Below, piece after piece: positions 34,189-43,573 of a DNA stretch of 64,000 nt. The position numbers and the translations under genes were made by a program. This DNA is from Pedobacter insulae (GTDB taxonomy: Bacteria > Bacteroidota > Bacteroidia > Sphingobacteriales > Sphingobacteriaceae). Within the stretch, counting starts at the first letter, position 1. Every line of letters starts with the position of its first letter. Below the pieces are notes generated by a model that was not told where the DNA came from, searched no databases, and worked only from the letters and a program-made list of their open reading frames with translations. The stretch is taken from contig NZ_FOPP01000008.1 in NCBI RefSeq assembly GCF_900113525.1, positions 1-64,000 on the forward strand, in the 5' to 3' direction.

Positions 34189-35091
34189 TTGAAATCAAAA
34201 TCTCGGTATTTATTAGCCGCTTTTTTATCTGTAGCAATTTGGGGTTTTTTTTCTATTCCATTAAGAAATATTAAAGCATTTCCTGCGGAAGAAATATTGT
34301 ATTATCGAATATTTACTTCCTTGATTGTAATATGGGCTGCAATTTTTCTTTTTAGAAGAAATATATTAAAACAAGATCTACAATTCTATAGATCGGCATC
34401 CCTAAAAGATAAAAAAATAATTGTTTATCAAGTTATTGGTGCGAGTGTACTGCTTACCCTTAACTGGTATACCTTCATTTATGCTGTAAATAATGTAAGT
34501 CTTAAATCGGCAGCATTTGCCTATATGGTTTGCCCCTTGATTACAGCTTTCGGTGGTTTCGTTATTTTAAAAGAAGAGCTTTCCAAGATCAAGCTTGCTG
34601 CACTTGCAATCGCACTCATGAGTATCATTATGCTTGCTACTGGTTCGTTTATAGAAGTGCTTTGGTCGGTGATTATTGCGGCATTATACGCGTTTTATTT
34701 AATTATACAGCGGAAGATGCAATATCTGGATAAGCTGAATGTATTGGCTTTGCAAATTACTGTAGCCGTAGTCTTGATGCTTCCATTTTATATTTACCAT
34801 CATGAAAGCTTTCCAGTAGGAACATGGTTTTGGGGACATATTATTGTTATAGCCGTTTTGTTTACGGTTATTCCTTTGTTCTTGAGCTTGTATGCATTAA
34901 TTGGAATTCCATCCTCCACGCTAGGTATTATCATTTATCTTAACCCTATCATTGCATTTACAGTAGCGGTTTTGTATTTTGATGAAAAAATCAGTGCTCA
35001 TCAATTGTTAGCTTATCTGTTACTACTATCTGCAGTTTTCCTATTTAATTGGAACTTGATAAAAGATATCTTTACTTTTAAGAGAAAATAA
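34189..35091 (+). CDS. EamA-family transporter (RarD-like)
   Basis: The 300-residue inner-membrane protein has about ten hydrophobic helices in two EamA repeats. LLAAFLSVAIWGFFSIPLR opens the first, and ILYYRIFTSLIVIW is a RarD-type segment. ALIGIPSSTLGIIIYLNPII with the later FDEKI marks the second. It is a drug/metabolite-type exporter with unknown substrate. The start is TTG 34189, four bases after the ridA stop, giving MKSKSRYLL. No ATG gives a better N-terminus. Confidence 0.85.
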   Translation: MKSKSRYLLAAFLSVAIWGFFSIPLRNIKAFPAEEILYYRIFTSLIVIWAAIFLFRRNILKQDLQFYRSASLKDKKIIVYQVIGASVLLTLNWYTFIYAVNNVSLKSAAFAYMVCPLITAFGGFVILKEELSKIKLAALAIALMSIIMLATGSFIEVLWSVIIAALYAFYLIIQRKMQYLDKLNVLALQITVAVVLMLPFYIYHHESFPVGTWFWGHIIVIAVLFTVIPLFLSLYALIGIPSSTLGIIIYLNPIIAFTVAVLYFDEKISAHQLLAYLLLLSAVFLFNWNLIKDIFTFKRK

Positions 35092-35101
35092 TAATAATCA
35101 T

Positions 35102-37207
35102 TTGTTTGCCTCAAATTTAGATACACCGCTGGTATACCTTAAGGGCGTAGGCCCTAAGCGTGCCGAACTTTTACAGAAGGAGTTAGGAGTTACTACCTAT
35201 GAGCAACTTTTAAATCATTATCCATTTCGGTATATAGATAGAACACGGTTCTATAAAATTAATGAACTCCACCCCGATCTGCCTTTGGTACAAGTTATCG
35301 GTAAAGTAAGTGCCAAAGAAATAATTGGAGAAAAACATAAGAAGCGCATATTAGTTAAGTTTACAGATGAAACCGGAACCATGGAGCTGGTTTGGTTCCA
35401 AAGCTTAAAATGGGTAGAGGAAAACATTTTACGGGGCGGCAAATACATCGCTTTTGGTAAGCCAAATTTATTTAATCATAGCTTTAGTATTTCTCACCCT
35501 GACATGGAATTGTTTCCAAGACAGGCAGGTATTACCGGCAATTTGACTTTGCAGCCTATTTATAACACTACCGAAAAGCTTAAAAAGAGCTTCTTGGATA
35601 GTAAAGGGATCCAAAAATTGATCCACCTTATTATTGAACTTCATATTAATGAGGTTAGAGAAACATTGCCTAAGTACATACTTGAAAAGTACAAGCTTGT
35701 TAGCAGAAAAGAGGCTTTAATTCAGATACATTTTCCACGGGATACTTTTAAGCTTCAACAGGCGGAAAGACGTTTGAAATTCGAAGAATTGTTCTTCATT
35801 CAATTACAGCTATTACATAACAAGCAATTAAGAAGTCTTAAGTTTAAAGGAGCGCTGTTTAATGAGGTAGGGGAGAAGATCAATACCTTTTACAATAAAA
35901 TATTGCCATTCGAATTAACAAACGCCCAAAAGCGTGTTATTAAAGAAATTAGACTTGATACACAACGGGGTGTTCAAATGAACCGTTTAATACAGGGGGA
36001 TGTAGGAAGTGGAAAAACAGTTGTTGCGCTAATGAGTATGTTATTGGCAAATGACAATGGCTATCAAGCCTGTATGATGGCACCGACTGAGATATTAGCC
36101 CGCCAACATTACCACTCCATAGCATCACTTTTAAATGATGATTTGGCAAAAGTTGCGATTTTAACAGGGAACACCACCAAAAAGCAACGCACCTTATTGC
36201 ACGAGCAGTTGGAAGCTGGTGAAATCGATATTTTGGTAGGAACCCATGCCCTGATAGAGGATAAAGTTAGATTTAAAAATCTGGGTTTGGTGGTAATAGA
36301 CGAGCAACATCGCTTCGGTGTTGAACAAAGGGCGAAACTTTGGAGAAAAAATATTGTTCCCCCACATATCCTGGTGATGACAGCCACACCAATTCCACGC
36401 ACCTTGGCTATGACTTTGTATGGCGATTTGGATGTCTCGGTAATTGATGAACTTCCGGTGGGAAGAAAGCCCATTGAAACCAAACATTTATTCGAAGGAC
36501 AGCGTTTAAGGATGTTTGGATTTATGAAACAGGAGATTGCTAAAGGCCGGCAGGTTTACATAGTTTATCCGTTGATTAAGGAAAGTGAAAAATTAGATTT
36601 GTTAAATTTGGAAGAGGGAGTTGCGCAAATGCGGGATCAGTTTCCTTTGCCAGATTATCAGATCAGTATTGTTCACGGCCAAATGCCCAATGCAGACAAG
36701 CAATACGAAATGCAACGCTTTATTGATGGGAAGACTCAGATTATGGTGGCAACTACGGTAATCGAAGTGGGTGTAAACGTACCAAATGCATCTGTAATGG
36801 TTATTGAAAATGCAGAGCGTTTCGGATTATCACAGCTCCATCAGCTGCGAGGAAGGGTTGGTCGTGGTGCCGAACAGTCTTTTTGTATTTTAATGTCGGC
36901 CGCTAAACTTGGCCCAAACTCAAAATTACGATTAGACACCATGGTAAAGACAAACAATGGTTTTGAAATAGCTGAAATCGACCTGCAGTTGCGTGGTCCC
37001 GGTGATATTACCGGAACGCAACAAAGTGGGGTATTGGAACTTAAAATGGCAAACTTAGCAAAGGATCAGATTATTTTGCAGGAAGCCAGAAATACGGTTA
37101 TCGAATTATTTGAAAAAGATCCGATGTTAAGCAGCCCCGATAACAGTTTACTTAAAACCTATTTAGATAAAAGAACAAGGGCCATAGCGTTTGATAAGAT
37201 ATCTTAA
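35102..37207 (+). CDS. recG: ATP-dependent DNA helicase RecG
   Basis: RecG remodels stalled forks and Holliday junctions. The 701 residues include the wedge/OB domain (about 55-150) and helicase motif I (GDVGSGKT near 299). The DEQH box is near residue 400, TATPIPRTLAMTLYG follows, and motif VI reads QLRGRVGRG. The RecG-specific end (RGPGDITGTQQSG and after) is present. The start is TTG (MFASNLDTPLVYLKGVGP), where the helix-hairpin-helix-like KGVGPKRAE is conserved. It is the last gene of the ridA run and is followed by a palindromic repeat. Confidence 0.96.
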   Translation: MFASNLDTPLVYLKGVGPKRAELLQKELGVTTYEQLLNHYPFRYIDRTRFYKINELHPDLPLVQVIGKVSAKEIIGEKHKKRILVKFTDETGTMELVWFQSLKWVEENILRGGKYIAFGKPNLFNHSFSISHPDMELFPRQAGITGNLTLQPIYNTTEKLKKSFLDSKGIQKLIHLIIELHINEVRETLPKYILEKYKLVSRKEALIQIHFPRDTFKLQQAERRLKFEELFFIQLQLLHNKQLRSLKFKGALFNEVGEKINTFYNKILPFELTNAQKRVIKEIRLDTQRGVQMNRLIQGDVGSGKTVVALMSMLLANDNGYQACMMAPTEILARQHYHSIASLLNDDLAKVAILTGNTTKKQRTLLHEQLEAGEIDILVGTHALIEDKVRFKNLGLVVIDEQHRFGVEQRAKLWRKNIVPPHILVMTATPIPRTLAMTLYGDLDVSVIDELPVGRKPIETKHLFEGQRLRMFGFMKQEIAKGRQVYIVYPLIKESEKLDLLNLEEGVAQMRDQFPLPDYQISIVHGQMPNADKQYEMQRFIDGKTQIMVATTVIEVGVNVPNASVMVIENAERFGLSQLHQLRGRVGRGAEQSFCILMSAAKLGPNSKLRLDTMVKTNNGFEIAEIDLQLRGPGDITGTQQSGVLELKMANLAKDQIILQEARNTVIELFEKDPMLSSPDNSLLKTYLDKRTRAIAFDKIS

Positions 37208-37228
37208 AATTATTCCATCTTAAGACCT

Positions 37229-37309
37229 CGTCATTGCGAGGAACGAAGCAATCTTACGATTAGATTGCTTCGTTCCTCGCAATGACGCAGTTTACTCCTC
37301 GCAATGACG
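37229..37309. repeat. CGTCATTGCGAGG palindromic repeat, copy 2
   Basis: Perfect 26-bp arms at 37229-37254 and 37262-37287 with a 7-base loop, then a third half-unit CCTCGCAATGACG (37297-37309). The core differs from copies 1 and 3 by a compensated pair (GAACGAAG/CTTCGTTC instead of GTACGAAG/CTTCGTAC), so pairing is kept. It lies between the convergent recG and beta-lactamase-like genes and could end both transcripts. Confidence 0.9.
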
Positions 37310-37328
37310 ATCTCGCAAGTTGGATCAG

Positions 37329-38561
37329 CTAATCTTCGTCGCTACCAGGTAATGATCCCGAACCTGAATAGGCACCTTTTCTAATAATGGGCATTTTAAG
37401 ATACTTAAAAAGCTCGTCTAAATGCGTTAGACTTCCGTTGGTTAAGTTCCCTAAAAAAATTACCACAATGTCTTTATCAAGATTACGAACGTAGATATGT
37501 CGGAATCCATGCCACCATCCCGTGTGGTAAACTACTTTATCCATTCCCTTCCCCTCAAACATCCTCCAGCCGTAGCCATAATTAAAATGACCGTTTACAG
37601 GTTTATTCCTCCCTTTATAGGCTGAATCCAAGCTTTTTTGAGTAAGCAATCTTCCATTCTTTAAATATTTGTCATAGAGCACCAGATCGTGTAGTGTGCT
37701 ATAAATGCCTTTATCACCCACTGGGCCATCTAAAAAATTTTGTACCACCGAGTAACGCCAGGTACGATCGTGCCCTACTACATCAACCGGAATTTTTGGG
37801 TACACCGTTGTTGAATAAACATGCGTATTTTTCATACCCGCAGGTTTAAAGATATGCTCCATCATGTAATTGGCATACGTTTTACCTGTAACCTTTTCTA
37901 TAATGGCAGCCAAAACCATATAATTGGAATTATTGTAGTGAAATCGATCGTTTGGTTTAGTATATCGGTTGGGTTTTTTATCGGCAATTATATTCATTAC
38001 CTCTTGGTTAGAAACGCCTTTCTTTTGATCCTTCTTTTCTTTGCGCCAGATGTCGTCGATGAAATAAACATAGTTCATCATTCCACTTCGATGTGTTAAC
38101 AGCAGTTCAATGGTTATTCCCTCATATGGAAAATTAGGGTAAAACTTTTTTACATTATCTGCAAGTTTTAATTTCCCAGCTTCTACGAGCTGCATAATAG
38201 CGACGCCTGTAAATGTTTTGGTAACGGATGCCAGCTCAAATTCTGAATTGATTTTTAAGCTATCACGATGAAGATAATCTGCCCACCCAACAGATTTTTC
38301 ATAAAGAATTTTACCTTTCCTGGCTACCAACATATTTCCATTGAAGCCGGTTTTTCTATGTAAATTCTGCACAAAGTCGGCAATCCAACGATCTCCTTTT
38401 TTAGGGTCGTAAGCTAACAATTTCATATCGGCAGTGTCATCAGCTTTAACTCTGATTTTTTTGTCGGCTTCAACTTTTTTAGTTTTTTCTTCCTGACTTG
38501 AGCAAGATGAAATGGTAAGGATGGTAAGCGTAAATGAAACGAATAGTAAACGAAAACTCAT
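37329..38561 (-). CDS. Beta-lactamase-fold serine hydrolase, lipoprotein
   Basis: This is a class C beta-lactamase/DD-peptidase fold enzyme. I start it at ATG 38561 (410 residues), which gives a lipoprotein signal ending TISSC. Upstream extension would overlap fumC's promoter region. The catalytic SxxK is SVTK near 112-115 (ASVTKTFTG), the second motif is HYNNSN near 212, and HTGWWHG near 350 replaces KTG. Enzymes of this set are usually esterases or peptidases acting on peptidoglycan fragments. Antibiotic resistance is not implied. Confidence 0.85.
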   Translation of the reverse strand: MSFRLLFVSFTLTILTISSCSSQEEKTKKVEADKKIRVKADDTADMKLLAYDPKKGDRWIADFVQNLHRKTGFNGNMLVARKGKILYEKSVGWADYLHRDSLKINSEFELASVTKTFTGVAIMQLVEAGKLKLADNVKKFYPNFPYEGITIELLLTHRSGMMNYVYFIDDIWRKEKKDQKKGVSNQEVMNIIADKKPNRYTKPNDRFHYNNSNYMVLAAIIEKVTGKTYANYMMEHIFKPAGMKNTHVYSTTVYPKIPVDVVGHDRTWRYSVVQNFLDGPVGDKGIYSTLHDLVLYDKYLKNGRLLTQKSLDSAYKGRNKPVNGHFNYGYGWRMFEGKGMDKVVYHTGWWHGFRHIYVRNLDKDIVVIFLGNLTNGSLTHLDELFKYLKMPIIRKGAYSGSGSLPGSDED

Positions 38562-38677
38562 GAATTGACTGGAAATGGTTAAAAGTCGCAAAATAAGAAT
38601 TATTGGCTTTACAAGCAGAAAGAGTTTTAAACATTTTCTCTGTAACATGTGGTGTAGACTAATTGACAATAAATCCT

Positions 38678-38685
38678 TATTTTTG
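38678..38685 (+). promoter_or_regulatory. -7 box of fumC
   Basis: TATTTTTG 21 bases before the fumC ATG at 38707. A -33 element is not obvious. It shows that the longer open frame beginning at 38575 is not translated. Confidence 0.55.
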
Positions 38686-38706
38686 AGGAAAATTACAACA
38701 TACATT

Positions 38707-40104
38707 ATGAGTTTTAGAATAGAACACGATACAATGGGCGAAGTGCAGGTGCCTGCTGATAAATACTGGGGAGCACAAACTGAACGTTCACGTAATAACT
38801 TTAAAATAGGGCCCGAAGGTTCGATGCCAAAGGAAATTATTCATGCTTTTGGCTATTTAAAAAAAGCAGCGGCGCAGGCCAATCACGAACTTGGTGTTTT
38901 ATCAGCCGATAAGGCATCACTTATTGCTAAAGCTTGCGATGAAATCATTGCCGGTAAACTAGATGATCAATTTCCTTTGGTTATTTGGCAAACAGGCTCG
39001 GGTACCCAAAGCAATATGAATGGAAACGAGGTTATTGCTAATCGTGCACATGTAATTAATGGCGGTGCTTTAACAGATGAACAAAAAGTGCTTCATCCTA
39101 ATGATGACGTGAATAAGTCTCAATCATCAAACGACACCTATCCAACTGCGATGCATATTGCAGCTTATAAATTAACAGCAGAGAATACTATCCCGGGTTT
39201 GGAAAAATTACGAAATACTTTGGCAAGGAAAGTAGCAGAATTTGCACATATCACTAAAACTGGACGCACACACTTTATGGATGCTACTCCTTTAACCCTA
39301 GGGCAAGAGTTTTCTGGATATGTACAGCAAATAGATAACAGCATTCGGGCCATTAAGAATTCTTTGGTGATGGTTGCAGAATTAGCATTAGGTGGTACAG
39401 CTGTAGGTACAGGGTTAAATACACCTCAAGGTTATGATGTTTTGGTAGCAAAAAAAATTGCAGATTTAACAGGTCTACCTTTCGTAACTGCACCCAATAA
39501 ATTTGAAGCGTTGGCCGCCCATGATGCAATGGTTGAGCTTTCGGGCGCTTTAAAACGTACAGCAGTTTCACTGATGAAAATTGCTAATGATGTGAGGATG
39601 TTGAGTTCAGGACCACGTTGTGGAATTGGAGAAATCATCATTCCGGACAACGAGCCAGGGTCATCTATTATGCCTGGTAAAGTGAATCCTACACAGCCAG
39701 AAGCAATGACAATGGTTTGTGCACAGGTAATGGGTAATGATGTAGCAGTTGCTATTGGAGGTGCCACTGGGCATTTTGAATTAAATGTTTTTAAACCGTT
39801 AATTGCCGCTAATGTGCTGCAATCGGCCAGATTAATTGGGGATGCTTGTATCTCATTTAATGACAAATGTGCAGAAGGCATCCTTGCAAATGAACCAGAG
39901 ATCAAGAAACACCTTCAAAATTCTTTGATGTTGGTAACAGCGTTAAACCCTCACGTTGGTTATGAGAATGCTGCTAAAATTGCGAAAAAAGCGCATAAAG
40001 AAAATAAGACTTTAAAAGAAGCTGCTGTAGAATTAGGTTTATTAACCAATGAGCAATTTGATGCTTGGGTTAAGCCAGAAGATATGGTAGGATCGTTGAA
40101 GTAG
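38707..40104 (+). CDS. fumC: Class II fumarate hydratase
   Basis: FumC interconverts fumarate and malate in the TCA cycle. The 465-residue protein begins [20 protein letters not shown], the normal start. [26 protein letters not shown] and the lyase signature [11 protein letters not shown] (about 317-327) give the active site. The frame is open further upstream, but that part lies before the promoter box and is not conserved in character. It is followed after eight bases by a small lipoprotein gene. Confidence 0.97.
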   Translation: MSFRIEHDTMGEVQVPADKYWGAQTERSRNNFKIGPEGSMPKEIIHAFGYLKKAAAQANHELGVLSADKASLIAKACDEIIAGKLDDQFPLVIWQTGSGTQSNMNGNEVIANRAHVINGGALTDEQKVLHPNDDVNKSQSSNDTYPTAMHIAAYKLTAENTIPGLEKLRNTLARKVAEFAHITKTGRTHFMDATPLTLGQEFSGYVQQIDNSIRAIKNSLVMVAELALGGTAVGTGLNTPQGYDVLVAKKIADLTGLPFVTAPNKFEALAAHDAMVELSGALKRTAVSLMKIANDVRMLSSGPRCGIGEIIIPDNEPGSSIMPGKVNPTQPEAMTMVCAQVMGNDVAVAIGGATGHFELNVFKPLIAANVLQSARLIGDACISFNDKCAEGILANEPEIKKHLQNSLMLVTALNPHVGYENAAKIAKKAHKENKTLKEAAVELGLLTNEQFDAWVKPEDMVGSLK

Positions 40105-40112
40105 GCCTGATA

Positions 40113-40622
40113 ATGATTTTTTACAAAGGAACCCGGCTTTTAGCTTTAGCTCTTACTCTTTCGGTTTTTTTAACCGCTTGCATCAGGTTGCCAAATGTTC
40201 AGGGTGAAGGCGAAGCGTCGTTGCAAGGGATATGGAATCAGGATAGTGTGGCAAATGCAGCTCAACTCTTAAGTTATACTGCTCATAAGTTTAAGTTCAG
40301 CTGTGATTCATTTTATGTTGATTTAACCACTCATTCGAAAGTTAATTATTACGAAGAAACCTGTTTTAATAACGGCGTTTGGAATGAATATGCTAAAGGA
40401 ACCTATGTTGTTAAGGGAGACACCTTATTTCTTAAAGGAACATTTACCAAAGCAAATTATAAACAAAAAGTATCTGGCTGTTATCGAAACGGACAATACC
40501 TAAATAATTTTAAAATTAAATCAGCCACTGCAACTAGTTTAGTCTTAGTAGGGATAAACGACCATAAGGAAGTTGTAATGGCGCTCAAAGAGCAAATAAA
40601 ATGCGTGCCTAAACAATTATAA
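40113..40622 (+). CDS. Hypothetical lipoprotein in the fumC operon
   Basis: The 169-residue protein has a signal ending LTAC (Cys23), then IRLPNVQGEG. The mature domain looks like a small beta-barrel: LQGIWNQDSV, FYVDLTTHSK, KGTYVVKGDTLFLKGTF. Four cysteines could form two disulfides. I do not recognise a function. In databases such proteins are sometimes labelled fumarate hydratase only because of this neighbourhood; the sequence has no lyase motif. It begins eight bases after fumC and is followed one base later by the S1/P1 nuclease gene. Confidence 0.7.
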   Translation: MIFYKGTRLLALALTLSVFLTACIRLPNVQGEGEASLQGIWNQDSVANAAQLLSYTAHKFKFSCDSFYVDLTTHSKVNYYEETCFNNGVWNEYAKGTYVVKGDTLFLKGTFTKANYKQKVSGCYRNGQYLNNFKIKSATATSLVLVGINDHKEVVMALKEQIKCVPKQL

Positions 40623-40623
40623 C

Positions 40624-41424
40624 ATGAAGAAATCATTGGTTTTAAAGAAAATTACAATTGTTCTTATGCTCATGTATCTGCCCTTTACGAGCGGAGCTTG
40701 GGGAGTACTCGGACACAGGATTGTTGGTGAGGTGGCCGACCATTATATCAATGCAAAAACGCGTAAGGCTATTCAACAGCTATTAGGTACAGAAAGCTTG
40801 GCAATGGCTGCAAATTGGGCTGATTTCATCAAATCGGATACGAGTTACAATTACTTGAGTAATTGGCATTATGTTAACCTTCCGGCAGATTTAACGAAGC
40901 CAGCTGTATTTAGTTTTTTAGAAAGTGAATCGGGGCCTAATATTTACAATAAGCTCAATGAAATGATCACAGTACTAAAAAACCAAAAGAGCACAGCCGA
41001 ACAGAAAAAATTGGCTTTAAGAATGGTGATTCATTTGGTAGGTGATTTACATCAGCCAATGCATACAGCTAGGAAAGAAGATTTAGGGGGCAACAAGGTA
41101 TTCGTTACTTGGTTCGGCGAAAAATCTAATCTGCACCGGGTGTGGGATGAGAGCCTGATCAATTTCCAGCAATTAAGCTATACGGAATATACCAAAGCGA
41201 TTAATCATCCTTCAAAAGCCGAATTTACAACCTGGCAGAAGGCAAGCTTGAAAGAGTGTGTATTTGAATCATATGAGATTTGCAATAAAATTTATGCAAC
41301 TGGCATAAAAAGTGATGATAAATTAAGTTACCGATATAATTTCGATTGGATTGACACAGTTAATCAGCAGTTATTAAAAGGTGGTGTACGTTTAGCGAAA
41401 ATTTTAAACGACATTTATATCTAA
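40624..41424 (+). CDS. S1/P1-family zinc nuclease, secreted
   Basis: These nucleases cleave single-stranded nucleic acids and 3'-nucleotides with three zinc ions. The 266-residue protein has a signal peptide ending just before Trp27 (TSGA then WGVLGHRIVG), so the mature N-terminal Trp can ligate zinc as in the family. Other ligand regions are visible: ANWADFIK, SNWHYVNLP, HLVGDLHQPMH and NLHRVWDESL. It probably scavenges phosphate or nucleosides in the periplasm. It is tightly linked to the preceding lipoprotein gene. Confidence 0.92.
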   Translation: MKKSLVLKKITIVLMLMYLPFTSGAWGVLGHRIVGEVADHYINAKTRKAIQQLLGTESLAMAANWADFIKSDTSYNYLSNWHYVNLPADLTKPAVFSFLESESGPNIYNKLNEMITVLKNQKSTAEQKKLALRMVIHLVGDLHQPMHTARKEDLGGNKVFVTWFGEKSNLHRVWDESLINFQQLSYTEYTKAINHPSKAEFTTWQKASLKECVFESYEICNKIYATGIKSDDKLSYRYNFDWIDTVNQQLLKGGVRLAKILNDIYI

Positions 41425-41481
41425 GGGTTTCGTACTAGCAATAATTATGAAGTTGTTTATCAATTTGAAGCAAAATAGGTT

Positions 41482-41922
41482 TTGAAAATTTTAATAGTGT
41501 GCATGGGTAATATTTGTCGTTCGCCTTTGGCAGAGGGCATCATGCGCCATTTAGTTAAGGAACAGCATTTAGACTGGGAGATTGCATCAGCCGGAACTGG
41601 CGCATGGCATGTTGGAAAGGCTCCTGATAAGAGAAGTGTCGAAGTGGCGAAAAATTTTGGTTATGATATTTCAGCCCAACGTGGCAGGCATTTTACAGCA
41701 AGTTTGTTTGATGATTACGATCACATTTTTGTGATGGATAAAAATAATTATAAAGAAGTAACTAAGCTCGCAAAAACTGAGGCACATAAAAATAAGGTAA
41801 GTTATTTCTTGGCTGATTATGGTGAGGTGATTGACCCTTATCATCATGATCACCTATTTGAACATGTGTTCCAAGAAATTGAAGCTAGATGTAAGCGATT
41901 GATTAAACAGTTAACCAATTAA
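41482..41922 (+). CDS. Low-molecular-weight protein-tyrosine-phosphatase
   Basis: The 146-residue enzyme has the P-loop CMGNICRS, with nucleophile Cys7 and Arg13, and the general acid in IDPYHHD near residue 119. Bacterial members often dephosphorylate tyrosine kinases of polysaccharide export, but no kinase is present here. The start is TTG 41482, giving MKILIVCMGN, the conserved opening. It is followed seven bases later by the DUF1543 gene. Confidence 0.93.
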   Translation: MKILIVCMGNICRSPLAEGIMRHLVKEQHLDWEIASAGTGAWHVGKAPDKRSVEVAKNFGYDISAQRGRHFTASLFDDYDHIFVMDKNNYKEVTKLAKTEAHKNKVSYFLADYGEVIDPYHHDHLFEHVFQEIEARCKRLIKQLTN

Positions 41923-41929
41923 CCAAATT

Positions 41930-42493
41930 ATGCGATCACCACAACTATTTATGGTTTTATTGGGTGCTACCCCTAAAGGAAGAAATATTGAGCAACATGA
42001 TATTTTTTTCGGGATTGGAACATCAATTAAAGATTTGCTACCTGAAATGCTGGCTTTTTGGCCGGAGGCAAAGGATAAAATCCATGTTGATGCTTATAGA
42101 ATTGTGAATAAAGTTGGAGATTATAAAGTTGAAGTAGTTGTAAAAGGGGAAGAAGTGAAGGAAGATACTACGAGCCTGTTTTTTTTGAATTTAGGCGGGT
42201 ATAAGCAAGGGGAATTTGAAGAACTACATTATAAAATGCTCGTTGTCGCAAATCAGAAAGCGCTTGCTATAAAGGAAGCTAAAGAAACTGCTTTTTATAA
42301 ACATACGGGTTTTAAAGGAGCCACCTCCCATATTGATGATAAATTTGGGGTTGATGTTGACGATATCTTCGAAATAAAAGACATTTTATCAGCTCAAACT
42401 AAAAGTAAATACACTTTGAAATTTTCTTCAGGAAGCGATTTGCTGGAAGATGAGCTGATATTGGGATACATACCCATTTCAAAATTAAGATAG
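41930..42493 (+). CDS. DUF1543 domain protein
   Basis: The 187-residue soluble protein begins PQLFMVLLGATPKGRNIEQHD, the hallmark of the DUF1543 family. A second, similar half starts near residue 80 (YKQGEFEELHYKMLVVA), suggesting an internal repeat. The biochemical role is unknown. It follows the phosphatase gene closely and converges on the AhpD-like gene with two bases between stops. Confidence 0.8.
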   Translation: MRSPQLFMVLLGATPKGRNIEQHDIFFGIGTSIKDLLPEMLAFWPEAKDKIHVDAYRIVNKVGDYKVEVVVKGEEVKEDTTSLFFLNLGGYKQGEFEELHYKMLVVANQKALAIKEAKETAFYKHTGFKGATSHIDDKFGVDVDDIFEIKDILSAQTKSKYTLKFSSGSDLLEDELILGYIPISKLR

Positions 42494-42495
42494 TC

Positions 42496-42933
42496 CTAAA
42501 CAGGCTGTAGTTGTGTGGCAATAGCGATCCGGTTCCATGCATTGATCGTCACTACCATCATGATAATTTGAGCAATATAATGATCGTCGAATAATGCTTT
42601 AGCTTTATGATAGGTTTCGTTCCTTAATCCGGCATTTGCAATCAAGGTCACTTCTTCGGTGATTGCTAAGATAACACGCTCTTCTTCGGTATATAATTCA
42701 GTTTCTCGCCAAGCATTTAGTAAATAAATACGCTGCTCAGTTTCTCCATTTTTGCGGGCATCTTTAGTGTGCATGTTAATGCAAAAGGCACAGCCGTTTA
42801 TTTGCGACGCTCTAATTTTGATTAGCTCCTTATGTGTTTTGCTGAGATTACTGGTTGCTAAAAAATTTTCTAAACCCAACATAGCTTTATAGCCATTAGG
42901 TTCAACGTGCTCAATATTAATTCTTTTGTCCAT
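42496..42933 (-). CDS. Carboxymuconolactone decarboxylase/AhpD-like protein
   Basis: The 145-residue all-helical protein has the redox CxxC pair Cys48/Cys51 in GCAFCINMH, the alkylhydroperoxidase AhpD-type active site. It likely acts in peroxide or thiol defence; true decarboxylase activity is not suggested. A TAACTTTG box lies 23 bases upstream. Its orientation matches the Crp-type regulator gene upstream on the same strand, which may or may not control it. Confidence 0.88.
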   Translation of the reverse strand: MDKRINIEHVEPNGYKAMLGLENFLATSNLSKTHKELIKIRASQINGCAFCINMHTKDARKNGETEQRIYLLNAWRETELYTEEERVILAITEEVTLIANAGLRNETYHKAKALFDDHYIAQIIMMVVTINAWNRIAIATQLQPV

Positions 42934-42956
42934 ATGTTTTGTTTTTAATGACAGGA

Positions 42957-42964
42957 CAAAGTTA
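42957..42964 (-). promoter_or_regulatory. -7 box of the AhpD-like gene
   Basis: On the minus strand TAACTTTG, full match to TANNTTTG, 23 bases before the ATG at 42933. Confidence 0.5.
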
Positions 42965-43006
42965 AAGGGTCCATCTTAAAGAAATCTTAAGCTAGTTTAA
43001 GAAATA

Positions 43007-43573
43007 CTAATTTTTCTTTCTTAGCTCGCTCAGATATTCAGGTGTTAAACCCAAGTATGAGGCCAACATGTATTGCGGTATTCGTTGTACAAACTCTGGG
43101 AACAGCGACACAAACTGGCGGTAATTCTCTTCTTTCGAATAATCATAGAAGTATTTAAATCTCATCTGAGAAGCTGCATAAGCTCTTTGCATTACCATTC
43201 TAAAATATTTTTCGAGTTGTGGCAATTTTTCAAATAATTCGTCCTGGATATAATAGGGTATCGCGATGACTTCTGATTGCTCCACTGCTTGAATGCAAAA
43301 CTGGGCGTTTAACTGCTTTGTAAAACTCATGTAATCTGAAAGCCACCAATTTTCTAAAGCAAATTGAGTGATCTGTTCAACTCCTTTTTCATTGATAAAA
43401 AACATCCTTAACAAACCTTCTTCTACAAAATAATTAGCCTTGCACACATTACCCTCTTGAAGAAGAAATTCTTTCTTCTTAACAGTTAATACATTTACCT
43501 TGCTTATTAGAAATTGGGTTTCTGTTTCGTTAAGCACAACGTATCTTTTAATATGATCAATAAATTTTTGCAT
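43007..43573 (-). CDS. Crp/Fnr-family transcriptional regulator
   Basis: The 188-residue protein has a cyclic-nucleotide-binding-like beta-roll (about 20-120; EFLLQEGNVCKANYFVEEGLL). A long dimer helix and a C-terminal winged-helix remnant with the recognition helix LGLTPEYLSELRKK follow. Residues for cAMP binding are not conserved, as is usual in this Bacteroidota subgroup, so the ligand is unknown. The gene starts inside the upstream GNAT gene (17-base overlap), so both are translated from one mRNA. Confidence 0.88.
   Translation of the reverse strand: MQKFIDHIKRYVVLNETETQFLISKVNVLTVKKKEFLLQEGNVCKANYFVEEGLLRMFFINEKGVEQITQFALENWWLSDYMSFTKQLNAQFCIQAVEQSEVIAIPYYIQDELFEKLPQLEKYFRMVMQRAYAASQMRFKYFYDYSKEENYRQFVSLFPEFVQRIPQYMLASYLGLTPEYLSELRKKN

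Noticed and set aside
37329..38561. Beta-lactamase-fold gene as antibiotic resistance
   Set aside because: It lacks a KTG motif and has a lipid anchor. Such lipoproteins are usually esterases or peptidases.
38575..38706. 44-residue N-terminal extension of fumC
   Set aside because: It precedes the TATTTTTG box, is not fumarase-like, and overlaps the beta-lactamase-like gene's upstream region.
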